Below are positions 11,689 to 23,900 of a stretch of 64,000 bases of DNA, one piece after another. Position 1 is the stretch's first letter; each line of letters begins with the position of its first letter. The DNA is taken from positions 388,236 to 452,235 of the forward strand of contig BQUP01000010.1 in the NCBI GenBank assembly GCA_022835595.1. The letters are read 5' to 3'. The position numbers and the translations under genes are program-made. This stretch comes from Cystobasidium ongulense. Lineage: Eukaryota; Basidiomycota; Cystobasidiomycetes; Cystobasidiales; Cystobasidiaceae. The notes under the pieces are model-generated. The model ran no database searches. It saw only the letters and a program-made list of their open reading frames with translations, and was not told the origin of the DNA.

Positions 11689-12954
11689 ATGACCGTGGAG
11701 ACAACAGACAAAGTCTGGCTTATTACGGGTTGCTCTTCGGGGCTTGGGGCTTGCATTGCACTCGGTAGGTCTCTAATCCATCCCGCCACACCGACGGCGT
11801 ACTTATGCTGAGAGTTTCGGCCCGATCACCTACCACTCACTATAGCTGCCCTCAAACGCGGTCAGAAAGCTATCGTTACATGCAGAGGCGACGCTGAATC
11901 GCGTCTGAAGGATCTCACGGCGAAAGGTGCTGCTGCTCTCTCCCTCGACGTGACCGACTCCCCTGCTGCTTTGGCCAAGACCGTGAAAGAGGCCTACGAA
12001 ATTTACGGGCGGCTGGACGTGCTCGTCAATAATGCAGGTGCGGCGTATCGATGTACTTTCGTTCGCACTCTTTGCTGATAGTAGCATTCTCCAGGTTATG
12101 TCCTGCAAGGGGCAACAGAAGAATTGACGGCAGATGACGAGCTAGCACAATACGAAACCAACACATTCGGCCTTTGTGAGAATCATTGCTATTCTCGGTT
12201 CCCATTTACAAGCTAACACCCTCATACACAGTCAAAGTGACTCGTGCCGTGCTGCCATACTTCCGCGAACAGAAGAGCGGTGTCGTCCTCAATATCGGCT
12301 CTCATGTCGGACGCTTTGCTCGGGCGGCGTTCAGTGGATATTGTGGAAGCAAATTTGCAGTTGAAGGTAGGTCACAATTAAAAGTTGAGTAGTGGATTCG
12401 CATGAAGTGACCACCTCCCTTGATGCAGGTTTCAGTGAAGCGCTCGCAGACGAGGTGGGCGACCTTGGTATCCAAGTTTGCTGCGTAGAGCCAGGCGACT
12501 TCCGTACAAGTAGGTGCAAGTTTACCAGCGTATGTAGATAGACACAGCCTAAAACCCTTTCTACAGATGTGCTCGGAGGCAATGCCATCAAGCTTCCAGC
12601 TCCCGATAGGCGCATTCCAGTCTAGTAAGCCTAAGAACCTCACGAGGCATAGTCCCGAAAAACGCTTAATATATCTTCTGCAGTGACCACATCTCTGACA
12701 AGATCCAGAAATACAACAAGCTTTTGAATGGGAAGCAAAGAGGGGATCCAGATAAAGCTGCTGACATCATCGTGAAGCTAGCGAACAACGATTACGGACG
12801 AGGCATTCCAGTGCGCTTGGCAGTAGGCACAGATTCGTATCAGAATATCGTAGAGACCTATCATGAGAATCTCAAATCGGCAGACGAGTGGAAGGATGTC
12901 AGCTGTTCGACAGATTTCGACGACTTTACTCCCGGGCCAAAAAAGTTAGAGTGA
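11689..12954 (+). CDS. Short-chain dehydrogenase/reductase (SDR), retinol dehydrogenase-like
   Basis: Seven exons (11689-11764, 11846-12037, 12095-12175, 12232-12366, 12429-12509, 12567-12624, 12684-12954) give 297 residues. The start MTVETTDKVWLITGCSSGLG places the TGxxxGxG cofactor loop at residues 13-20. TCRGD after strand 2 carries an Arg, which favours NADP. LDVTDS, VNNAGYVLQG, the Ser in NIGSHVGRFA and the YCGSKFAVEGF active site follow. This arrangement, with PGDFRT after the active site and a long C-terminal tail, is typical of fungal SDRs annotated as retinol dehydrogenase-like; that label does not prove the substrate. The gene shares a promoter region with the preceding SDR. Confidence 0.88.
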
Positions 12955-13320
12955 ACAGCGACACTCGAGATCAGTTGCAAGGTGCAAGTGTGTAGATGGC
13001 AAACGAATACCCCGTAGAAACGCTTGTAATGTATGATTAACGGTCAAACCATTGCGACTAAATGAAGGGCAGAGCTGTGACTACTACTAAAGTAAAAAAA
13101 GGAGACCTAGATTGACCCGCGTACTGACACATATTACTTATTACTGAGATGTGACCTGCGGCCGGCTAATGAGGAAAGGCCAAAAAGTAGATGGAAGTAG
13201 ACAAGAGAATCCAATTATGCGACAAACTAAAGTGGGTTGCAAAGCACGGATAATGTATGGGATTGTTGGAAGTATCTGATTTATGACGAGGTGTTGTTTA
13301 GAGGGGTCGCGATGTAAGGG
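12955..13320. other. Convergent 3' intergenic region
   Basis: The region lies between the stop of the SDR (plus) and the stop of the kinase gene (minus), so it should hold two 3' UTRs and polyadenylation signals. No gene, repeat or hairpin is obvious. Confidence 0.5.
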
Positions 13321-16300
13321 CTAGAGAGCCGAGCCCAGATTGAGACGTTCGATGCAGGTTTCCTGCGATCCAAATATGGTTAGTTTATGTTCAACAATGT
13401 CTGAAGCATCTTGACTTACATGATTCTCCTTATAATCGGTGAGAGCACCTTTGAGGCGCCGGAAGTCTAGAGTGTACAGACCAGCCAAATGCTTGACCTT
13501 CACAACTTCAACGGTGAAGCGAACTTCGCCGCCGCCATCATGGGATGGGCCATAGTAAGGGAGAGGTAAATTGTTCTGGCTTTGCGCAGATGTCGTCGGA
13601 GAGAGACCAGATGACTCAGGGCCATCCATGGTGGAAGACGATGTCAGAGCTGGAGATGGCATAGATGGGGAAGTGACCATGCCAGCCGAGCCGGTGGTCT
13701 GCGTACTGTTCTTGCGACTAAAGAACGATCTAAATGTGCTGCCGGGCGAAGGCGAAAGCACCGCAGAAGGACTAGGAGAGCCAACGAGACTCGCTACCTG
13801 CTTCCTGCTCTTGCGAGTACAAGTAAGGCGGTAGTCGGTATCCGGTACCACTTGTATTCCCATACCAGCGAGTCTAAGGATACTGAAATCAGTAAGTGCG
13901 CAAGCCACGTTGAATGCGGGTATACTCACACTCCGCGAACTTCTTCCAGGATCACAGGCGGCGGGGTTTTAGTAACGATGCGCTTGTCAGTGACTGTTGG
14001 CGCGGAGGTCAGTTACATGCATCTCATTGCAAGCGATTGTGGAGAAGCGACATACCACCACTATGGACTTTGAGTCTGCTGTCATCGAAAGCTACTGGCT
14101 TCTTTATTTCGGCAGCAGCACGTCGAGCGCGGATAGATCGCTGCGAAGTGAGCAACGAAGGCTGATCATTCGATAAGTTTCGAGCGTCTGCCGGAGTCGC
14201 GACAACTCTCGGGCTGGTCAGGCTTTCTTGCTGTTGCTGATGGCGTTGTTGATCGTTCTGCTGAGGCGTGGCTCCAGTAACTACGACCTTGGGCTGAATG
14301 ACTGACTGGCGCTTCTGTCGCGTACTACTAGATCTAGTCATCATGCTTGGCTTATCAAAGTCAGTCTTGATGGCTTCAGGTGGAGCTTGCGCGGGCTGGT
14401 AAGCAGTAGAGTTGCGGTTGCTTGACTTCCATCTGAACCAGTCCGATACGCGCTTAGACTTGCTGGAGTCGCTTGTACGAGTAGAGAAAGGAGAAGAAGC
14501 AACGTCGTTGTTATAAGGTGGCATCTGCCGCAGCGGTTGGTTCACACTTTGGAGAGATGGTGACATGGGCATCGATGGCGACATGGGGATGTTCGAAGTT
14601 CTTGGCGAGGATGAATTGGTGAAGGCCGCACCTGTTCTTGGTGCTTCGCTAGTCTCGGATATAGGAGCAGCGACAGGTATCTTAGTAGAACGACGATTGC
14701 GAGCTCCAGAAGCAGTGGGACCGTTCGATGAACGTCCGAAAGGGTCGACAACCAGACTGAGTGCCTTTCGACGCGCAGCGCCCTTTCTGTTGCTGGATAG
14801 CTCTTCCCCAGGTGTGGTACTCTGCGAAGGGCTAAGGATGGGTCGATCATCATTGGAGCTCGAAGTCCTAGAACGAGATCCTTCTCCCGAAGCGTCAAGC
14901 CTGTTGACACTGGTAGTCGAATTACCCAGCAAGCGAGAAAAGAATGCTCGATCGGTCGATAGACCTTTGCGGTGTCGCTGCGAGGAGCGAGAAGAACTTT
15001 CGGTATTGATCGAGGGATGCGCACTGTTTTGGCTTCGGGTAGATCCGTTCCTGTCGACAGATGCGGCCATAGTGACGGGTCTTGGTCTAGCCTGAGACTG
15101 CTGGAGCTCTTTGGTAGGAGAGGGGAATGGCAGGCTAGGCTTTTCCACATTACGGATCTGCGCACTAGCTCTAGGAGTACGCTGATTGTCTGCCTGGTCG
15201 GCTGAAGGGGTAGCCTGCGTCCGTCGAGGTGTTCTGTTGGCCCGTTCGGCTTGTTTTGATGGAGAAGTAGGTGGTGTGGCTTGGACAGCTGCATCTCGTA
15301 CATCTCGCGCAGCGGGCTGCTTGAAGATGTCGGTATCTCCTACAGCCTTTGCAGAATTTTGACCGTCTGTAGGCGCTTTGCTAGGAGAGATTGGAGATTT
15401 GACGAACAATGCAGGCGAAGCTTGGGGAGGTGTAGAAGGCGCAACATTTTCTTCTGAGACTTGCATGGATCGAGCAGGAGAAGTATTTACTGATGCCATA
15501 TGAACGTCTCCAACATTGTCAGCAGCTGAAGTGGCCTCAATAAGAGGTAGATTTCTGAACTCCTCGGAGGGAAGAAGAGCAGGTGGAGATCCCACGAAAC
15601 TGGGCAATTGCGGCGGACTAACACGAGTTGGAAGTGATGAAGTAGTTGGCACGTGCACGCGTATACGTGAAGCATCAAGTGATTCCCTAGCTTTAGTCTT
15701 GGATCTCGTCGATTCAGCAGGAGGAGGAGAAGTATATTCAAGTTGAACGGTGTGTCTCTTTTCGTCTCCCTTGCGGCGTTTGACGTCCGAGCTTCCATTG
15801 CTACTGGACTTGGAAGGTGAAGAAACGTTGCTGCTTCTTCCAGTGGCCGCGTTGCGTGCAGCACGAGCACTACTGGTCGTACTAGCATCGTCGTCGTCGG
15901 TTCTTCTCGAGCGTGGTTCACCTCTCATTTCACCTTCTGTCGTAAGCGAATCGGCAGATGTGCCTTCAAAGTCACCAGGTGCAGAAGTACTAGCTGCCAT
16001 TGCAGTAGAAGCGGGAGAAAGTGTTTCCATGATAGGTGTGATAGGTGCTGAGAAGGGAGTGGCCAAGGTACCAGTGGCGGTATTTGGTGGAGGAGCGAAA
16101 GGATCGATAAAAGGCATAGTTTCCGAGCGAGTCGTACTTGACCTTTGCCATTGAGGTGGGACTTCCTGCATTGGAGGTAGGTGAGTAGCCATCGAAGCCC
16201 TTCCGGTACCTGAGACAGGCGCGACCATGGCTGAACGATGGCGTTGCTGAGCAGTAGAAGCGTCGGTAACTCCAGGAGTAGACATCGATCTCGCCATTGC

Positions 16301-18782
16301 TGAGTTCTGTGAGCTGGACATGTTGTTACCACTTGCGCTCATAGATAGCTGTCTATAATATGCCTCTTGCTGTCTCTGTAGTAGTGTCCTCTTCTCTTCG
16401 TATGCCGCATCGGCTTGAGCTTCAAGTTCAACGACGGTGTTGCGGAAGAAGCCAGCGTAACGGGCCAGCCAGGGATGACGCATTACGTCTTTCATTGAGC
16501 ACCGTTTGTTCGGATCTGGGACCAGCATAGATAGAAGTAGATCTCTAGGTTCAGGTGATATCCAATCCGGGAATGATAGTTTCGTAGTTGTGATATATCG
16601 ATATAGCAGGTTGATGTTATCTCCATCTGGATTATTCGGATCATCATCGTAGGGCAGATAGCCCGAAAGCATAGCATATAGGATAACCCCGCAAGACCAG
16701 ATATCAACTGCGGAACCCACGTACTGTCCATCTTGTAGAACAAGTTCAGGAGCAGCATAGCAAGGTGATCCACAGGATGTAGCCATGAGGTCGTTCCCTG
16801 TAGTATCGAATCGATTCGCGAAACCAAAATCGGTGATAATAATGTTGCGATTTCTATCGAGTAGGAGATTCTCAAGCTTCAAGTCTCGATGGACGACCTT
16901 CTTCGAGTGTAGATAGCCGACGCCGGAGATAAGTTGTGCGAATAGCTTGCAAGCTACATTTTCTCGAAGATGCTTGTGTGCCAAGATGTACTCGAAGAGT
17001 TCTCCGCCTATGAACCAATATCGACGTTAGCAATGAATCCCTATGAAACCGAACGAGCCAGCACTCACCGCTTGCGTATTCGAGCACGATACCGATATAG
17101 CGATCTGTCTCGACCACATCGACCAAGCGGACGATATGCGGATGGCGTACGAGCTGCAACAAGCCATGAAAGCAGAAGTCAACGAATGTTCACAAGCTCG
17201 TATACAACCAGATGGTTTGACTCGGACATACTCTGAGGACGTCAATCTCGCGTTGCACTTTCAACGATCTGGCTGCGTCACTTATACTTCCTTTCTTTAT
17301 AAGTTTGATAGCGACTTCTTCTCCCCATCTACAATTCAAAGAATGGGATAGAAAAAAGCAAACAAAGGGATCGACAACAAAAGGGAGGAATGCGTCAGTT
17401 AATCACAAAACAAAGAGGAAAGCCGGAAATTTCCCAACATACCTTTGAGCATGAACGCCCAATTTCACTTTACCGAATTCACCCTCACCAAGAGTATGTA
17501 GCAACTGATAATCACCAAAGAAAACCTTTTGCCTACCAGGATTGGAATATTGTGCTGTATGGAGTGCTATAGTTGGTATTTGAGGAGGAGCGTTATTAGT
17601 AGCCGATAAAGGAACTATCTGATGAGAAGCTCTATTTCTATGATTATTTGCGTTTGCAGAAGGACCTGCTGAAGTCGAGTTTACATTGTTGCTGTTGTTA
17701 GAAGGTACAACCAAAGGAGCTGGGAATGGTGCGCGTGTAGATTGAGATAATTGCGGTGCAGTATTAGCTGCTGATGTATAGAGATAATTCTGATGCTGAT
17801 GCTGTCCATGAGAGGAAGACGGTGTTTGCCGATAGTTTTGCTGCTGGTGCTGATGGTATTGTTGCATAGGTGGGGAAGCTAGAATAGAAGGTAGCTGTGT
17901 ATTGACGGGTACGATAGTAGTACTAGCCGGACGATGCGCAGTCTGATGAGTTGCAGGTATGCGATGCGTAGGACCGCTCACTCTATTTGTGCTATGAATA
18001 TCCTGCTGTTCGTGAGCAGAAAGCCCGGGCGAAGGGACAGGGATTCCGGACGATTGTCTACGCGACGTCGAGGTACTGCTTGATGCTGAAGCAGCTGACA
18101 TAGAATTCCTGTTGCTGTGGCTGCTCCCTGAACGCGTGTGGTAAGGGGGCATTTGTAATTGTGCTTCTATGCCTTGTAACATCGCCAGACCGGGTGACGG
18201 TGCTCCTGTAGCATTCGGATAGTGCTGATGAGACTGTTGTCCAGCGTGAGCATGATAGAGTGCAGACGTACCAGGTCCAATACTGTTCGCTAGAGCAGGA
18301 TTAGCATAGTATCCAGCGACTGGAGGATTGCCAGCTGTAGAGTTGTTCGAAGAAGTGGACTCGGCAAACGAGGACAAGCCTGCTGGGAGAGTAGAGGAAG
18401 AGGGAAAGAATTGAGCAAGAGCATGAGTAGGTGAAGAAGAGGCAGCTGGTGAGGAAGGAGTAGGTGAAGGATAAGGCGCTCTTCCAGGAATGCCAAACTG
18501 GCCCGAGTTCCTACGTGAATCGGCGCCTGAATTATTGCTTGCTTGGGAAGTCCTCCTCTCTCTTGCTGTTGTATGCGATGTGCTTTTACTAGATGATGCG
18601 GCATCCGCTGTGGATTGACGCTGCACTGCTTTTGGTCGAAATGGAGGAATATCGCGCACTGCATATGGACTGTTGAAGGATGCGGTACGAGTGGACGAGG
18701 TAGAGTTGCGCAAGTCATTTGAGGAAGGGGGAGGGGAGGCTCTAGGGGAGAGTGGGAACGAGGCGGTTGCTGTAGTAGCCAT
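13321..18782 (-). CDS. Kin4-type serine/threonine protein kinase with C-terminal KA1-like domain
   Basis: Seven exons (18782-17443, 17328-17232, 17153-17069, 17007-14056, 13993-13930, 13882-13420, 13362-13321) give 1680 residues. A disordered Ser/Gln/Pro-rich N-terminus of about 430 residues leads into the kinase: glycine loop [20 protein letters not shown], catalytic loop [19 protein letters not shown], and [13 protein letters not shown]. The kinase lobe continues with [20 protein letters not shown] and then [19 protein letters not shown], a hallmark of the Kin4/Frk1 group. Yeast Kin4 acts in the spindle-position checkpoint. About 800 low-complexity residues follow. The last exons encode [22 protein letters not shown] and [17 protein letters not shown] then [12 protein letters not shown], which match the KA1 pattern that binds acidic phospholipids in Kin1/MARK kinases. 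Confidence 0.9.
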
Positions 18783-20154
18783 GTTTATCGTCTAGCTTGC
18801 GGGCCGCTTGGGCTCGCTGAAAAAGAGTCGCGCGTAAAGGTCCCCTCACGGACACTGCGACAGGTAGACGGGCGTCAGACAGGTAAGTCGTGGGTATGTA
18901 GAAGGTCTAGAGGACAGCACATACACCCGCTTCGCGAACTGTGGTTGTGTCTTTCTTCCCTTCTGCAGTGCTAGAATGCCATCGAAGGGCTCTGCGCTTG
19001 AAACGAGGAGCGCGCTCGGGCACTGCGTGTGGATGGGCTGTTGGAGGAGCGAGGCAGAGAAGAGAAAGGCGAAAGAGGGAGCAGGTATAGGATCAGTATC
19101 GCAGTGCATCACATGCAGACACTCTCTGCCACAGGAGCGTACCTTTGGATTGCTCGACTTGGTCTCCCGTGTCTCCAAACACGCCTCTTGCTCGGTCTTG
19201 CCTTGCCTGGCCTGGCCTGGCCTATGCTTGCAAAGCAGAGTCAAGCACCAGACACAGCAGCCGTGGCCTGACTACCAGTATCGCCCGTAGTGCGGACTCT
19301 CTCGCCTCGCTGGTGTGCGTGGTGCGTTTGGTCGATGTTTCGAGGTCGAGTTGCTTGAACGCAGGACAGAGTGAGAGGCGTCAAACTGGATGCGCGTGAG
19401 ACGACTGCTTGATGATGGCGAAGCGAAGACCTGCTTGCTCGAGAGGCCAGTTCAAGAGAGTGCGACGAGAAGCAAGTTGTACCACTCCAAGGCGAGTGTT
19501 GTGTCGTGCTTTTCTCCCATTATTCCCATGCAGCAGCCTGACAGCATCAACACAAACGCATGGCATGCCTTTGTGGCGGACCACTTCCATTTCAAAGAGA
19601 CGCGACTGCAGGCATCAACATAGGCTGATTAGCTGGCATCGTCTTCCAAAGTATGTCTTGCATGTCCACCACTGCCAGCGATAGTCTCACTGCGACCTTT
19701 CATGATCTCGCGGTTCCTGCCTCATGTGGAAGTGCCTTTTGCTTCCAAGAAATACGAGCCGATCGCGTGTACGCGCTGACTGGGCAACAAAGTACTTGAC
19801 GCTCACCAAGGGCGACGTCTGCAAGCTTGTATGGAGAATTATCAGAGCATCGGCGGGATCCCAAAGACTGTGTTCATTGATATCTTCGCGTTCCGAGCAT
19901 GAAGGAAAGTGCTGTGGTAAGACTGCACGCAATGCCTGAGAAGAGTCTCGAATGTGTGGACCGAATTCATGCAATTATAACATGAGATTTCATAGCCCAC
20001 TTCTAGGCAGGTACCAGTGCTCATGACTCATGACTAACCAGTCAAGCGCGCATGCCAGTCAGTCCTCCCTAGATCGTTGTTTACTTTAATGAGAGCTACT
20101 CCTACCGTACCTCGAAATCCCCTATGAGCCTTGTCAGTCCTGTCAAGCAGCTGA
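18783..20154. other. Long intergenic region upstream of the kinase
   Basis: About 1.4 kb without a supportable gene. Open frames on both strands are short and of non-coding composition. A small tandem repeat of CCTGG (three units, about 19206-19220) is present. The part next to 18782 should be the kinase promoter and leader, whose length would suit a highly regulated gene. Confidence 0.5.
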
Positions 20155-20507
20155 TCAGCGGCCTATATTGATGATCAGACCTACAATACAAGCCAACAAG
20201 ACAATGATACGTCTCTTAATGTCATAGTACATCGTTCGGCGACCTGCAGTGGTCTCGGTCGCGCAGTAATTAAGGGTAGAATTAGCAGCCCCGGGATTGT
20301 GATGCTTCGCAAGAGGAGCAGGGCAGTAGTACTGTTGACGTGCTCGGATACCTATCTGAAACCCAAATGAGGGTGTTAAGAACAACTCCAGGTGAAATCG
20401 GGGACTAACAGTGGACTATGGTTCTTTCGGCCGTGGTCGAATGAGGCGATAAAGCCGCCGATGAATAGCAAAACAGGTAAGCATACAGTAAGAATGAGCA
20501 GTTCCAT
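20155..20507 (-). CDS. Possible small two-helix membrane protein
   Basis: Two exons, 20507-20406 and 20355-20155, would give 100 residues. The first exon opens with MELLILTVCLPVLLFIGGF, a signal-anchor or membrane helix. The second carries a Cys/Tyr-containing loop (QQYYCPAPLAKHH) and ends with a second hydrophobic helix, IIVLLACIVGLIINIG, next to the stop. The intron has a weak donor (gtcccc) but a good acceptor (tttgggtttcag) and keeps the frame. Translation might start further upstream in the same open frame. No family is recognised; the pattern of two helices makes chance less likely, yet the call is tentative. Confidence 0.38.
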
Positions 20508-21305
20508 CCTCGTCTTCTGTGTGCTGATTAGTATCGTTGTCGAGCTTGTCGTTCGATACGGCCGATGTCGATACTTCATTTTCGCAAGCAGCTTCGTCTG
20601 TCGAGAAGCCGTATATGGGACTCGACTTGAATCTAACCTAGCAAGAGTACTGGGCAACAACAGCATTGTTAGAGTGCATGGTTCGCGTGCCCGATGTTGG
20701 ACATTGTTTGAATACTTCAGCTCAAGGTTGTGTGCTCGAGTACGTCATCCACACAAGGAGTCTGGAGGTTAACTTACCGGTAATTTACCTGTCTTTTCAT
20801 GCATGTATCGCGACTTCAAAAGCCAAAAGCCTAGCCCAGCACTTTAACCGTTACTTTTCCGCCGGTCTCGCTCGGCCGCCGTTTGCCTACTGTTGCTTCT
20901 TGGAAAAGCGTGACCAAAAGTATGGAAGGACGACCGGAAGATGCGCTTTTCCGGATACAACGAGCGATTGGTGACAGGACAATTGGATATTGGGTAGGAC
21001 AAGGGCGGAGTGCCAGGAAGAACAGAAAGTTGAGCAGCAAAAGGCTTGAAGCAGGGCCTCCCACCCATGAAGTGAGGAAAGGAAAAGAAATATGAAGTTC
21101 GGGAAGTGGGGCTCCCCTCTTGCTTTCTTTCTTTCTTTTTTCCATCGCCTCCCCATTCCTCCTTCAAGACTCTTGGGCACGGGCATACACAACTGGCACA
21201 GGATCTGATCTGATCTGAGATCTCTTCTGGGTCAACTCCCTCCCCTCTTCTCGTCCCTTCAAAACAGCCACCCTTCGCCAAGAACAAAGACCGAATACAA
21301 CCACT
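20508..21305. promoter_or_regulatory. Intergenic region with transporter promoter and CT-rich tract
   Basis: No gene is supported. A pyrimidine-rich tract with repeated CTTT units (about 21108-21150) sits 150-200 bp before the transporter start codon, a common feature of well-expressed fungal promoters. TTTTCCGCCGGTC (20854-20866) resembles the CCGG motif seen upstream of other cluster genes. Open frames on the minus strand over the CT tract are compositional artefacts. Confidence 0.4.
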
Positions 21306-23373
21306 ATGGGCAAAGTGCTAACCGGCAGAGCCCTGCAAAGGCGCCTCGATTTAGCATGTGGTATCATGTTCTTCCTGTAGGTTTACCTCTCTAAAGGTCA
21401 AAATACTACCGAACTTGTTATTGATTGTTCGAATCCTCTATTAGATACGGATATGATGCGGGTGTGCTTGGTGGAGTACTCGAAACTCCGCAATTCCTCG
21501 ATTCACTTGGAAATCCAACTGGAACATATGATATTCCTATGATTGCATCTTCATATACACTTGCTGCTTTCTTCGCCACTCCTATGGTTATGGTCTTCGG
21601 TTGGTGGTTCGGTAGAAAGAGAACTCTCCTCCTTGGATGTCTCACTGTAAGTCGAGATTTGAGCTGGAAAATCCGACTTGAGCTGAATGACCGTTTTTCA
21701 TCTGTCAGGTCGTTGTTGGTGCTGCTATCCAAGCATCAGCTTACAGTGTCCCTCATATCATCGTCGGTCGAATCGTTTGCGGTTTCGGTATTGGCTTCGT
21801 GAGTCCTGCCAAGAGCGGTGGTATTCGCTGAGCGAAAATTGCTTACTACCCTTCCGTTCGCAGATCTCAACGACGGTACCTGTGTATCAGAATGAGATGT
21901 CTCAAGATAAAGATACCAGAGGCAGAAAGATGGCTATCACCTGTGCTTTCCTCATTGCTGGTATCCCAACAGCTTACTGGTTGTAGGTTTGGAAACTTTG
22001 CTGTCGTATCCAAGCATAGTATCTGTGACTGACCCTCGCTACTCCACCTCCAGTGACTATGGAATGTCCTTCATCAAGCACAGCATCTCTTGGCGACTAC
22101 CAATTGCTGCGCAAGCATTGCCAGCCATGCTCAGTGGATACCTATTCGTAAGTATTTGTACAGAGCATACTCAAGCGTAATAACCTGACACCAAGTTTCC
22201 CTGGTCACAGTTGAGCTGCCCAGACACACCACGTTGGTATTATGGTCGAGGCAGAATGGAAGATGGCGATCGTGTACTCGAGCGAGTTTGGGACAAACCT
22301 CTCAAAGATCCTCTAGTCGCCGCCGAAAAGAGAGGTATCTTCGTTGCCATCGAACTCGAGCACACCACCAAGAAGCCTCGATTCGTCGATTTCATCTGGG
22401 ACCGAACAGAATTGAAGGTCGCTAGACGCTTGATTATCTGCTTCCTCGTCCTTTCTTTCCAACAACTCATGTCTATCAATTTCCTTGTCTGTGAGTCGTA
22501 CCAAGCTGTTTTCCAGGTGTAGTGCACGTGATTGACGCTATTCCTCTCTAGACTATTCCACCATTATCTTCCGACAAAACGGTCTCGACGCGAACATGAG
22601 CGCTATTCTCGGTGCGGTCCTCAACACCGTCTTCTTCCTTGGCACACTTCCAGCAATCTTTATGATCGATTCAGTAGGAAGACGCGGTCTGATGCTGTAC
22701 TCTGCTATGATCATGACAGTCATCATGACCGTTTTTGTCGCCCTTCTAAACATCAAAAACCCGACCAATGCCAGCAACTGGGCTGCATCTGCTTTAATTA
22801 TCATCTATATTCTCTTCTACGGCACAGGATGGATGGGAGCTGCCTGGTAAGCGTTTTCGATTTCTCGAAACCTATTTGCTTGACCTTTACTTACACACTC
22901 GCTCCTGAAAATAGGCAGTACGCACCTGAAATTGCGCCTCTAGAGTTGCGTCATGTTGGTGCTTCTCTAAATGCTTCCGGAGAATGGCTCTGGTCCTTCG
23001 TTACAGTGTTCGCATCGCCCATCGCGCTCGCAGACCCCAAGGTTGGTCCTCGCATATGGTTCTGGTACCTTGTAAGTCTGTAGAGCACGCGAAATTGCTG
23101 TTCCGACTTGACTAATTTCTCCAATCTTGTCAGGCTTTCAATGTTTTGGCCATTCCTTTCGTTTATTACTGCTGTCCGGAGACCGCTGGTCAAAATCTCG
23201 AAGAGCTCGACGTCTTATACTGCAAGGATGAAGGTGTCAAGAGACGTCTTCTGCAAGAGAGACAGGAGGCATATGATGCCGCCGAAGCCAAGGCTATCCG
23301 ACAGGCTGGTCTGGACGAACCCAAGTCCACCGACGTCTTCAGCGGAAAAGCGGAAAGAGATGAGCTTGCTTAA
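21306..23373 (+). CDS. MFS sugar-porter family transporter (first of two)
   Basis: Nine exons (21306-21376, 21445-21646, 21709-21798, 21864-21982, 22054-22147, 22211-22490, 22552-22846, 22915-23071, 23134-23373) give 515 residues, the usual length for the family. Signatures include GYDAGVLGG in helix 1, GWWFGRKRTLLLG in the 2-3 loop, VPVYQNEMS (the PxYxxE element), SCPDTPRWYYGRGR after helix 6, SVGRRGLMLYSAM in the 8-9 loop and CPETAGQNLEELD at the end. It is predicted to be a proton-coupled importer of a sugar or sugar-like compound at the plasma membrane. It opens the accessory metabolic region. The reading frame looks intact; the substrate is unknown. Confidence 0.9.
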
Positions 23374-23900
23374 TTTATACGCAAGTCTCACACGATGTGG
23401 AGTGATGTGATTGCGACATCACAAGGATAGTTCTTGATATTATAGTAGCGGTCAAATGGTGTGGTTTCTAGGCGTGCACGCGACTTTTGTTACCAGATGT
23501 ACTTACCGCAAAAAATGCAATTTAGTCAAGATTTACACACAGAACGTTGCTCATTTGCTCGAAGAGACGCGATTATTCAAAGAGGACATGCCTTGCAGTA
23601 CGCGGCGGATATCAGCTGCTCGAGCATGGCTGCCTCTGCCAGTGTCAGTAACTCACCCGGCTTACAAGCTCTGGCCGTCATGATGGCTGTTCGCCAAGGG
23701 ACACAGGGACTTGTCTGATCAACACAGCATGGATAACCTGGAGCTTTAAGCGCCCATATTACGACTGTGGACATCGTCCGTCTTAGCCGGCACTTGCGAG
23801 AGTGCGGTGGCAGCTGTTTTCCGGCAGTTCAGTTAGCCACACGCGCGAAGAAAAGCAGCAGCAGGCTGATACTTGCTGACAGCACATCAATAAACACACC
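23374..23900. promoter_or_regulatory. Intergenic region upstream of SDR
   Basis: The 527 bp hold the transporter 3' UTR and the SDR promoter. TTTTCCGGCAG at 23817-23827 lies about 75-85 bp before the SDR start codon and matches the recurrent CCGG-type motif. No gene is seen. Confidence 0.4.

Noticed and set aside
15487-16332. Overlapping minus-strand open frames inside the kinase gene
   Set aside because: They are alternative frames of the long low-complexity exon 17007-14056, which itself gives the kinase and its linker in one frame.
19206-19220. CCTGG tandem repeat
   Set aside because: Only three units; too short to call a satellite or a regulatory array.
21421-21445. GTTCGAATCC resembling a tRNA B box
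   Set aside because: It lies in the first intron of the sugar transporter. No A box, acceptor stem or cloverleaf could be drawn around it.
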